Source: Marchantia polymorpha subsp. ruderalis (Eukaryota; Streptophyta; Marchantiopsida; Marchantiales; Marchantiaceae). Taken from it: a stretch of DNA of 64,000 nt. Below are positions 47,550 to 57,729 of this stretch, one piece after another; position 1 is the stretch's first letter; every line of letters starts with the position of its first letter. Both the position numbers and the translations under genes were made by a program. The DNA is taken from assembly GCA_037833965.1 (NCBI GenBank), contig AP031358.1, positions 12,718,001 through 12,782,000 on the forward strand, in the 5' to 3' direction. Under the pieces are notes generated by a model that was given only the letters and a program-made list of their open reading frames with translations, searched no databases and had not been told where the DNA came from.

Positions 47550-47614
47550 GAGTTGGTTCAACTCTAATTTGAACCAACTCTAATTAGAGTTGGTTCAAAT
47601 CAGGCATATAGACC
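47550..47614. repeat. Rearranged palindrome (unit 3)
   Basis: Part of the left arm of the 62-bp palindrome is replaced by ctctaa, making the region 12 bp shorter. New 12-nt arms (gagttggttcaa / ttgaaccaactc) now flank a short loop, next to the retained right half. This looks like slippage between alternative hairpins. Confidence 0.9.
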
Positions 47615-47931
47615 GCGGGAATTTTATTACTTGTAAAACGTGGGAATAATTTTAAAATGGCATAACGGATTCGGTTATGACATTTCAAACTATTCCCGGG
47701 TTTTCACTTACACCAACTCCAAATTGATAGTATAAAATCACACGCAGGTTCATCATTCGTTTCCATTCTCGCACTGGTCGATGTGACGGGAGATCAGATC
47801 AGAATTCGCGCAAGGAGAGAGAGAAGTCGTCCTTCTGGTTGTCTTCATTGTTCGTTCACACTCCCACACCGGTCGATGCGAGCCTGAAACACTAACCTTT
47901 GGCGAAGAGGTTAGTGTTTAGGCTGACGAGC

Positions 47932-48476
47932 TTCAAACGAGAGAAGGAAGAGGCCGCATTGAGGAAGGAGCGCGAGGAGGAAGCGACTTGATTCTTCCTA
48001 CCTTCCCGACCCTTCTAATCAGACGTATTGGGGAAGGGTTAGGAGCATAAGAAACACTTTCAACACCACGAAGCTCATCCTGCCGCTGAAGTCATTCATG
48101 TGCCCTCTGACGAAGGAGCTAGTTGTGGATCCGGTCATTCTAGTAACAGCGAGCGGGCATCGATAACAGCGTGGTTCGCAGAAGGAAACACGACCGATAT
48201 GACACTGAGACATATCGCTCAGTTCCTCCTGAGTGACTGAGCGATATGACACTGAGGCCAAAAATTCCGGTCAGGCAGTCGATCGAGGAATGGCAGGGGC
48301 GCAATTACTGGATAGGTTTTCTCAGAGCGAAGTCCATGTTCCAGTCCGAGAGCGAAGGTGAACAAAAAGCTAAGCTCGATGATTTCATCGAGTTGTGCCC
48401 GAAGAACAGATTGGATCGTCCAAGAATGCCTCCTGGTCTATATCGTGAAAGCCATGCTCGGTCGCTCCTACTCTCA
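47932..48476 (+). pseudogene. U-box fragment A (unit 3)
   Basis: Same lesions as in units 1 and 2. Confidence 0.75.
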
Positions 48477-49905
48477 AAAAGGGTGGGAGCTAAGCTCAGA
48501 GAGGGGGAGAGGGGCCATGAAAGCCCCTCTCACCCGTTCTCCTTTGCCCCATGAGAGGGGCAAGGGAGAACGTCTCTAAGCCCCCTTCCTCCGGAAGGGG
48601 GGTTAGAGACGGTTCGGGGGAGGGGACGACCCCTGTCCCCTGTCCCCTCGCGCGAAAAATGCCTGTCGCCAGCCTCTGTTCAGCAGAAATTCGTGCTCCG
48701 CCGTCTTCCCAATCTTCCAATAGCACCATCTCCGTGGCCGTCAGTGCCCTCTCCTCTCCCCCTTGCGTCTCGCGTTGGAAGGACATGATCCCCGATCCCT
48801 CTCCGCCTCCGCCCATTTCCGGTCACGAGATCAAAACCCCTCGCTCAGGAATCGTGTGAGATCTCGATGGCGTACGATTTCCCTTGTACTGCAGGTTCTG
48901 AGCACTGCCACCCGCCGGTGGAGCCCACGCTGGCCCCCTCTCCTCTCCGGTCGATTCGCGGGATATTCTCTCGCTCGCTCCGCCGTTCGGTCTTAATCTC
49001 TCGGTCGACGTTCGAGGCACATCTTTGTCGCTTCCGTTCCTTGTTCCGTTCATCCCCCATCACGATCTCACCCCACCTCGTAGGGTAGGAGGGTGCGACC
49101 TCGTACGGGACGCGATTCGCAGTGGATGACAACATTCGGTTCCGAGGCTCGGACGCGGCTCCGTCCCTTGGCTGGGACTCGAAGCAGGGAGGCTGTAATG
49201 ATTGACGTACCGATCTGAGTCTCTTGCTTGGGAACTCCAGCCGGATGTACCCAAACAGGCCAATGCCGCTCTGTCTCTACCTGAGCAGGACCGGACAGAC
49301 GCTCCGTCGGTCCCAAGGCTTGCGGTTTAGCGTGAGAACAACTCCATGAGGTGTTCCCAAGTGGTACACCGTCCCGTGGTCCGTGGTCCGTGGCCCGTGG
49401 CCCGCAGCCTCTGACTATGACCCGAGGGAGGAGTTTCGCGCACCCTGTCAATTTGGGCTCAAGATAGATCGACACCTCCCAATTTTAGCCGAGTGTTGTG
49501 CAGAGTTATCTCACGGCGAATGGACACTTGAAGATCCGGTCGACTGCTCAGAGTCCATAGACCAGGAGCTCCCTCAATTTCTGGCTACGAGCTGATTCGA
49601 GGTGTGACGAATTTTGAGGCCCACGGATCGTCGATGAGTCGGATCGAGCGGCACATGGTTCCGGGACACATGGCTGAGTTTAATAGTTCTTCTGATATCA
49701 ACAACGAACCAGCAAGGCTCTATCATGACAGAATTGACAAATTGCTCCTTTTGACAATGGTCAGCGACCGTCAGTGTCAAACAGGAAAACTATAAGAAAG
49801 GAGTCCATGCCAGTACGACCACCGGTAGTAGACTGACATGCTGGGATGTAATCTCATCCAAACGAACACTGAACTAATTCACGGAGCACAGAGTGAAGAA
49901 CTTAC

Positions 49906-50079
49906 CCAACTTTCAATTGCTGTTTGAATCCTGGAACTAGACTCCCTCCTTGTGCGTAGTAGCCTGCCTCTTGTAACCTCAGCAACCCTGCGTGGGTATC
50001 TCTTTCGCCCAATTCTAACACCTCTTCGTGAGTACCGATCTCAATCAAGGTCCCGTTGTGCATGAACCCGATGATAGCC
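49906..50079 (-). pseudogene. ABCB C-terminal fragment (unit 3)
   Basis: As 2430-2603 with substitutions including V to F in the GVMHNG part and G to D near ERGTH. It is still open, with the donor kept. Confidence 0.68.
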
Positions 50080-51557
50080 GTTCAAATCACTCTGTCAACG
50101 GATGAGATAGAATTTTTACTTTGAATTTGAGTTTTGAAACTCAAATTCAAAGTTAAAATCACATTTCATCTTTGAACTTGAATCTTTGAAACGGCTGAAA
50201 TTTCTTCAGAAACCATCTCCGTGGCTGTCGGTGCCCTCTCCTCTCCCCCTTGCGTCTCGCGTTGGGGAGACATGATCCCCGATCCCTCTCCGCCTCCGCC
50301 CATTTCCGCCCACGAGATCAAAACCCCTCGCTCAGGAATCGTGCGAGATCTCGATGGCGAACGAGCTCTCCTCTAATTACGATTTCTCGTCAACGAATTT
50401 GCTGTCACCATTCATATGCACATACAATCAAACTCTCACAAACACATTCTCACACGAGCGAGGCCAAAGACGCCGAATGGTGACAGCAAATTCGTGTAAA
50501 ACTAACAACACTAGAACACCTGAATGTCCTCAAGTCTTGAAAACAGATCCCGAGGTGGAATGGTGGGGAGTAGTAAGTGGGGATTGGACTTGGCCCCGGA
50601 CTACTCTCCCGCAAGAATGACGGAAAAGAAAAAAGCTTCAAAGGTTTATATAGTCTTGGCTGGGTAGTCCTTTGTAACTCACATCTCCCCGATATTTGAA
50701 ATGTTTTGCGCGGAAGTGGCCGATCCTGGATCCCTAGGTTGCTTTTAACACCACTCGATGATACGGTTGGTATTAAAAGCAACCTAGATCGGCGACTTCC
50801 GGCAGCGGCTCAAAATGTAACTTTGTCTAACCGTATAGAAATGCAAATCCCATGCGGCTTGTTTCCATCGATAGGGATTGGCGCTGGACTCCGGCAGGAG
50901 CGAGTAATATAGCATTGAAGAAGATATTGAATAGGTCTAATAAATGTTGTAGAGCCAGAGTACAAAACAATGGACACATTGTTTAATATTCTCAAAAAGA
51001 GAATATAAACCTGTACAAGAATAGTTTAACCCTCCACCTCCTTAGTAATGTGCTTTCCATGTTTATTTTAGATAAAGAGCAATAAATGTAACTTCAAGTT
51101 GGAATTTTTAATTATTTCTTCATACTCAATTATTCACTTTTTGAAAATTTACATTTTTTTACATTTACTATCTTTAAATCAAGTTGGTTTCTTTATTTAT
51201 AATTGGATCGTTAGTTTTTGTTAAAAAAAGAAGAAGAATTCATGTGTGACCGCACACATGTTAAGTCACAAGGGAGCTTGATAAGAATATTTTATACTTT
51301 CATTGAAAATATTTGTTCAAAAAATTTTTATAATAATGAACTTAAGCTACTTGATCATATACACTTAATCACATCCAAATTTATTTCATTTTCAAATTTA
51401 CATAATTTACTTGATCTTTCATAGTAGAGTATTGGAAACCATGATTATTATATGTTTAGCTAATTCATGGCAGTTAGTCTGCTTGAAAACCATTTTTTTT
51501 GGTGCAATAAAATATGGGAATCAGTTCTTAAAGTTAGCCAGGGTGACAGTGTGAAGA

Positions 51558-52251
51558 CGAGGAAGAAAGTTATAACTCTTTAATAACAGTATTACTAATA
51601 AATCTAATCGTTTAATGAAAGACTTTGTAAATCCATTGATATCATGGGTATGAGGTCGAGGAAGAAAGTTATAACTCCTTAATAACAGTATTACTAATAA
51701 ATCTAATCGTTTAATGAAAGACTTTGTAAATCCATTGATATCATGGGTATGAGGTCGAGGAAGAAAGTTATAATTCCTTAATAACAGTATTACTAATAAA
51801 TCTAATCGTTTAATGAAAGACTTTGTAAATCCATTGATATCATGGGTATGAGGTCGAGGAAGAAAGTTATAACTCCTTAATAACAGTATTACTAATAAAT
51901 CTAATCGTTTAATGAAAGACTTTGTAAATCCATTGATATCATGGGTATGAGGTCGAGGAAGAAAGTTATAACTCCTTAATAACAGTATTACTAATAAATC
52001 TAATCGTTTAATGAAAGACTTTGTAAATCCATTGATATCATGGGTATGAGGTCGAGGAAGAAAGTTATAACTCCTTAATAACAGTATTACTAATAAATCT
52101 AATCGTTTAATGAAAGACTTTGTAAATCCATTGATATCATGGGTATGAGGTCGAGGAAGAAAGTTATAACTCCTTAATAACAGTATTACTAATAAATCTA
52201 ATCGTTTAATGAAAGACTTTGTAAATCCATTGATATCATGAGTATGAGGTC
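51558..52251. repeat. 99-bp minisatellite, 7 copies (unit 3)
   Basis: Seven copies, all of the ttaataacag type, and the first copy has the ctaatcg variant found only in later copies of unit 1. The array has therefore both expanded and been homogenised differently from units 1 and 2. Confidence 0.97.
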
Positions 52252-52513
52252 GTGAGTGTTGTTGAAGAAAGATTGAAAGGAAATATAAAATTTAATATGA
52301 TCACAAACTTAATTATTAAGTTATCTTAGCTATTTGAGAAGATTGTATAAATTCTGACTCACATAGCCCTAAACCCTAAACCTCCAGTTCCACAATTGAT
52401 GACCCAATCTTCCGCATTTCTATATCATTATCAACCGGAGTAGCCTGTTTGATCTATTCAAGTACAAAGACACGCAAAAGATTTCAGTTTTGGATTCGTT
52501 TAGTTTTCACTAA

Positions 52514-52564
52514 CTTATTGAACGAGTAGTTTAGTGTCCAATACGAAACTACTCGTTCAATAAG
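52514..52564. repeat. Perfected palindrome, 19-nt arms (unit 3)
   Basis: Arms 52514-52532 and 52546-52564 pair perfectly. The unit 1 and 2 equivalents have two mismatches, both located in the left arm. Confidence 0.95.
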
Positions 52565-52711
52565 ATAAATTACTCGTTCAGTAAGTTACTAAGGGGAAAA
52601 TAAATTACTCAGGGGATGTAACTTCAAACACTCATTACGGTCCTCTATGTAGATTGAGGAGGAAGATGGACTCGGAGTGTGTCTAGTGCCTTCGCAATCC
52701 TTTGACTCCAG

Positions 52712-52868
52712 AATCGATTTGTCCTCGTGAAGTGAAGTCCCGGGAGGAGTATATAAGGCCCACCACTCTGCCCACTCTCTCCAGAGCCCGAAGTCGATTT
52801 GTCCTCGTGAAGTCCCGGGAGGAGTATATAACGACCACCACTCTGCCCACTCTCTCCAGAGCCCGAAG
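52712..52868 (+). promoter_or_regulatory. Duplicated TATA core promoter (unit 3)
   Basis: As 5054-5210; both TATATAA boxes are retained, with scattered substitutions (gaatcg, acgaccacc). Confidence 0.55.
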
Positions 52869-53439
52869 CTGCTCGTAGATCTGAATCTGCAATTCAACTT
52901 CCTCTCACCATATCAAGTACCTTGGCGTAAATACAGAAGTCGATTCCCGTCTAGTCGCTGGACTGCAGATTTCGGCATTTTTCTCTTCTGTCGAATCTAT
53001 TGGAGAATATTGGTTACCTTCTGGTACGTTATCGGCCCTGCGCGACTCGGTCAAGGAGGACTTCCAAGACTTAAACATCTTGATGTAAATTTCAGCCTGG
53101 GCTGTCATCGCTGATAGTACTCCGCTTGACTCCGGAAAGCCGTTTACACTGAATTCAGCGTGACAGAGCTGTCAGTTGTGAGTCGTGATCTATGCTTAGT
53201 CCTGACCCATTAGCATTCCGCACAGCATCAACTCATCCCTGCATTTTTATTATTTTTGATTTTGTATCTCATCCTCCCGTAGCAGTGTCAAGGTTTGGAA
53301 CTCTTGCTCTTAAGTTTCGAACTTAAGAGTCTTGAATTTCGAATTTGCCGAATTTCGAATTTTTGTTGTGCCGCCGGTGACCTCCGGCGGCACAACGACT
53401 CTGGCAAATTCAAAATTTGAACGGAGGTCGAAGAAGGTT

Positions 53440-53631
53440 GAAATTTTGTACGGCCAGCTTCAGCAGAGGACCAGCGAAGAGAAGCATTTCACGGCGGGGG
53501 AGTTCGTTCGCGATGTGGTCATCGGTATGTCAGACGGGCTGACAGTTCCCTTCGCCCTGGCTGCGGGACTCTCTGGAGCGGCCGCCCCTTCTTCGATTGT
53601 AGTCACGGCCGGTCTGGCTGAGGTAGCAGCC
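53440..53631 (+). pseudogene. VIT1: VIT1 N-terminal fragment (unit 3)
   Basis: Same reading as 5782-5973; the hairpin upstream has changed but the coding part is kept. Confidence 0.85.
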
Positions 53632-53827
53632 TCGCATTCCTTTGCTTCATTCCGGACTCGATTTCTCGTCCCAGCCTCCCGCACCCGCCAGCAATCGACG
53701 TGGACCTTCGTCCCACTTGAGATGTGAGATCGAGCACAGTGCTCTTCATAAGCAACTCTACTTGTCCTGTAAACTGCCTGAAAGTTTCTGATGACGATGG
53801 GCCAGCAGGTGCAAGGTGGTTTAGAAT

Positions 53828-53965
53828 CTAGAAGATCAGAGTTTCGACGGGGCTAAGAGTGGTGGTGGTTGTGACTATTGCCCTCGGTTGGGCAGCCACT
53901 GGGCTCCATGCTGAGAGGACAACAGCAAATGCTGCGACCAGAAGGACGGCAGTCTTCGTCATCAT
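53828..53965 (-). CDS. Small secreted-type peptide (unit 3), TATA lost
   Basis: The 45-codon frame is intact with K to V after the signal core (SPKAA becomes SPVAA). About 22 bp with the TATA-like element are deleted upstream (near 54035), so this copy is probably not expressed from the same promoter. Confidence 0.4.
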   Translation of the reverse strand: MMTKTAVLLVAAFAVVLSAWSPVAAQPRAIVTTTTTLSPVETLIF

Positions 53966-55159
53966 CGCTGCAGTTGCGGATACAAGCTAGAAGACTGAGA
54001 TTCTGTGTGAGCTTAAGATCTAGAAGGTAGCAAGTCTGATTTCTGTGTCTTCTGGAGGAAAGATAATGGATGTCTCTCCTTTATAGTCCCTTCAGAAGTG
54101 TTTCTTCCACTGATCCAGTCTGAACCCATGATCTGCATTTCGCGCTTGCCACATTATGCGCCATGTAACACCTGCCACCGAGGTTATCAAATGTCTTCTC
54201 TATTGAACTCAATATCGAGCTAATTTTTTTTTGTGTAAATTGAATACGGTCCTGTATATTGTCTAGGTGGTTTGAAGCAACTGATACTTGATCTAACACC
54301 GCTGTGAACACGGATATATAGAAGTTTGACACTCCGTTTCTCGTCCAACCTCCCTACGAATGCTGAATTTAATAAGATGAATTTCATTTAGATTGCATTA
54401 CATTACTATGTTCTCCGATTTACACGTAAAAGGTGTGACTGGTTGGAAGACTCACATATCTAGCGTCTGAGCTATACCTGTATACCAAAGTTTGGACCAT
54501 ATATGTTCTTTTCCAATTATTAGAAAAATGTGCCCTTGTCGGACTAGATTATGAGATTCCCATCTTACAGTAGTCTCATGTGGGTCTTTGAAGTGAACTG
54601 GAAATACTCCAGTCTAAGAGTCCGTGATTAGTGTAGAGAGATTATTTCGATAACTTTATCATCAGATCTCTTGACAAAGTACTTTTTATCTGGTTTTACT
54701 GCGTTCCGGCCAAGGTCCCTGCTTCTTGTGTGACGTAATTATGTGTCTCCATGTACGACAGAAAGCATGTGAATGCATTATCGGTTTGCAAATTCTGAAA
54801 ACTCATGCAAAAAATCGGGAATCAGGTGGCAGCGACATTTTAGTCCAGCTCAATTCTTTGAGAGCTGAGGTAGTAAAATTGTGTGACTTTCAATTGAGAA
54901 ACTTTTTACGTAATTCGTGCGTGAATAGTCTAAAATTCAGATTGAACTATGCAGCCTTTGCACCCGCCTTTAGGTGAGGGCACATCAAGAGACAAGCAAT
55001 CTCATCATTATCTCATCATCGAGCTCGCCTTCACGGCCAAAGTTCCTATATTTTTTGGACAAATGACCTTTTGGGTCCCCTGATCTTACTTCATTACATT
55101 CCGCTGATTCTATGAACCATATCTGCTCCCTCCACCCATTTCATTGTATTCATTTGTAT

Positions 55160-55240
55160 GTACATTCATGGGACTATTAGATGTAAGAACATCATTCCAA
55201 GAAATGGGTGTTCTTACATCTAATAGTCCCATGAATGTAC
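55160..55240. repeat. Fold-back with perfect 32-nt arms (unit 3 only)
   Basis: Arms 55160-55191 and 55209-55240 around a 17-nt loop. In units 1 and 2 the arm sequence occurs once (~19784-19815), so here one piece kept its original orientation while the rest was inverted. Confidence 0.93.
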
Positions 55241-55413
55241 AAGAACTGCCTGACTGCATTTGCAGTTGAAGTTGACTCGTTCTCTTAAAGCTGAATCAGT
55301 TCAATCTGAATAATCAAGGCCACATTATAACTCCTGAACTAAGTTGATCCATTTATAAGCCAACACAAAGTGGACCACAGCTGCCTCTTGACGGTGCGAA
55401 TTCGCGCGAATCC

Positions 55414-55537
55414 GGTATGGAGAATAAAGAATCTGGTAGACATCCCGCAATGACTGGACTTCCAGAACCAGAACGGGTATGGAGAATAAAGAATCTGGTA
55501 GACATCCCGCAATGACTGGACTTCCAGAACCAGAACG
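55414..55537. repeat. 62-bp tandem duplication (unit 3 only)
   Basis: Two identical 62-bp copies starting ggtatggagaataaagaatc (55414 and 55476); single in units 1 and 2 (~19545-19606, opposite strand). Confidence 0.93.
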
Positions 55538-56492
55538 GCAACAGGCGACTGCCATCTCTAATGTTGTGTGCCTCGTGTAATATTGAGGATAGAACGTTTC
55601 AAACTGATCCGCGAACGAAGAAGTCAAAGCTTAATTCGTGAGCAGCTGCTACTACTTTTATCCCACAGGTCCTTCGTATGTGAACTGCTCAGACAAAATC
55701 TCAGCTTCTGGCTGGGATGAAATTCTTCAAAGTGAAATCATCGGAATGTGTCCGGAGGATCTTCCCTGCTGACTTTACGCTTATATGAAGTGCTGACAAT
55801 CAGCCGCATTACTGCGCCCCATTAAAAAACGTGTCGACGACTTTTAAGGTCATTTTAAGGTCCTCAGATTGAAACATCTTGGAAGCATGCTAGTCGGGGA
55901 ATAGTGGCCCTATAATCTGAAATATAGTGCCTGTACTGAAATCGCTAGATATGTGAGTCTTCCAACCAGTCCAAGGTCCAGTGCGACTGATACGGGACCG
56001 TTCAGCAAGCCGGTAATGGTGGCGACGAGACCAGTTGCGGCTGAGTTTAATTCGGGTATCAAACAGAAATCAGTTTAATTCAGGTATCAAACAGAAATCA
56101 GATATAATTATGCCTGAGTTATCACTTGTGGTGATGCTAATTGCAGCTGTCAGACAAATTTACCTCACAGAAATGGAGGTAAGAGCCCCGACCACAATGG
56201 TGGAGATGAGGTTCAGTGCGACTGATACGGTACCGTTCAGCAAGCCGGTAATGATGGCGACGAGACCAGTTGCGGCTGAGTTTAATTCGGGTATCAAACA
56301 GAAATCAGATATAATTATGCCTGAGTTATCACTTGTGGTGATGTTAATTGCAGCTGTCGACAAACCTCCCAATGAGAGCTTGAAAGATACTCACAGAAAT
56401 GGAGGTAAGAGCCCCGACCACAGTGGTGAAGATGAGGTCCAGTGCGACTGATGCGGGACCGTTCAGCAAGCCGGTAATGGTTGTGTTGACTC

Positions 56493-56576
56493 CGAATTTC
56501 ACCAACATTGATATCCGTGTCAACTCAGCCACAGTTGTGACTGAGTTGACACGGATGACAATGTTGGTGAAATTCG
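56493..56576. repeat. New hairpin, 36-nt arms (unit 3 only)
   Basis: Left arm 56493-56528 is the reverse complement of 56541-56576 with two mismatched positions, around a 12-nt loop. Units 1 and 2 have only the right-arm sequence here (near 8763-8798), with three base differences. Confidence 0.93.
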
Positions 56577-56673
56577 AAAGAGTGAGCACTTGTCCCACTT
56601 GCGATGTGACACCGAGCTCTGCCCAAGCAAGTCTACTTGGCCGTGGCGGCCTCAAAATCTTCCAGAATCTGGA

Positions 56674-56947
56674 AGATCACACTCTGGGCTACACGTGGTA
56701 TCCGGGCTGGCCGGGCTGTACTTCATCCGCGGGGGATCCGGCGAGCCTGGCTCTCTGCCCGAAGGACGGTACGAGATCCCGCTGGTCATCCAGGACAAGC
56801 AGTTCTACCCCAAATGGGTCCATCAACTTCGCCGCTGTCGCCCGCGCACCCGCAGTGGTGCCCGGCTTATTTCGGCGACACAATTCTGGTGAACGGCAAA
56901 GCCTGGGCCGTGTACCTCTTCCGCATTCTGAAAGCGGCCAATGCTCG
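56674..56947 (+). pseudogene. LPR1-like oxidase exon-2 fragment (unit 3)
   Basis: Shorter than the unit 1 and 2 fragments: further deletions remove the PDLG part and the PFLDV part after GKAW, and the copy ends at aatgctcg, fused directly to gttttcac of the dispersed repeat. The 10-nt deletion and 1-nt insertion of unit 1 are shared; the 50-bp duplication is absent. Confidence 0.9.
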
Positions 56948-57181
56948 GTTTTCACTTGCACCAATTCCGAATTGACAGTATAAAATGACATGCAACTTCA
57001 TCATTTTCGCACTGGTCGATGTGACGGGAGATCAGATGAGATGAGTATTCGCGTAACGAGAGAGAGGTTGTCCTTCTGGTTGTCTTCATTTTTCGTTCAC
57101 ATTCCCACATTGGTCGATGCGAGCCTCAAACACTAACCTCTGGCGACGAGGTTAGTGTTTGACTGACAAGTGCTGATGAGC

Positions 57182-57472
57182 TTCAAACGGGAGAAGGAAG
57201 AAGCCGCATTGAGGAAGGAGAGCGAGGAGGAAGCGACCTGATTCTTCCTACCTTCCCGACTCTTCTAATCAGACGTATTGGGGAAGGGTTAGGAGCATAA
57301 GGAACACTGTCAACACCACCAAGCTCATCCTGCCGCTGAAGTCATTCATGTGCCCTCTGACGAAGGAGCCAATGGTGGATCCGGTCAGTCTAGTAACAGG
57401 CTCATGCTTCGAGCGGGCATCGATAACAGCGTGGTTCGCAGAAGGAAACACGATCGATATGAGAACCAAACT
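57182..57472 (+). pseudogene. U-box fragment B (unit 3)
   Basis: As 9634-9924 with minor changes in the upstream helix part. Confidence 0.75.
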
Positions 57473-57729
57473 CATATCGAAATGGGGTGTGGAGAAAGGT
57501 TATTTTTGGGTTGAATTTCTTTTCCAATTTCGAATTTTGAATCTCGAAGAAGAAGTGAGATTGAAAATTCAAATTCAAAATTCAAAACTTTCAAGCTCCA
57601 GTTTTCGCAGTAGATACCCATTGAGTTTCAATTCCTTGATAAAATAGTCGATTATCTGACGTGAAGAATCTCGGCTTGCTTACACTGGAAAGAACCTGTC
57701 TGTAAGACAATATCGGATTTTCTTGGCAG

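Larger units (their letters stand above)
54437..55971. repeat. Inverted 1.5-kb segment with 29-bp inverted ends
   Basis: Reverse-complement copy of unit positions ~19116-20491, with additions. Both ends carry the same perfect 29-nt sequence in opposite orientation (54437-54465 and 55943-55971); in units 1 and 2 only one partial copy of it exists (~19116-19140). The left junction overlaps gcg with the start of gcgtctgagc. It replaces roughly 6813-8694 of the unit. Inside it are a new fold-back (55160-55240) and a 62-bp tandem duplication (55414-55537). No transposase or target-site duplication is seen. Confidence 0.92.

Noticed and set aside
54437..55971. Inverted segment as a DNA transposon
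   Set aside because: No transposase, no target-site duplication, and the ends are explained by doubled local sequence.
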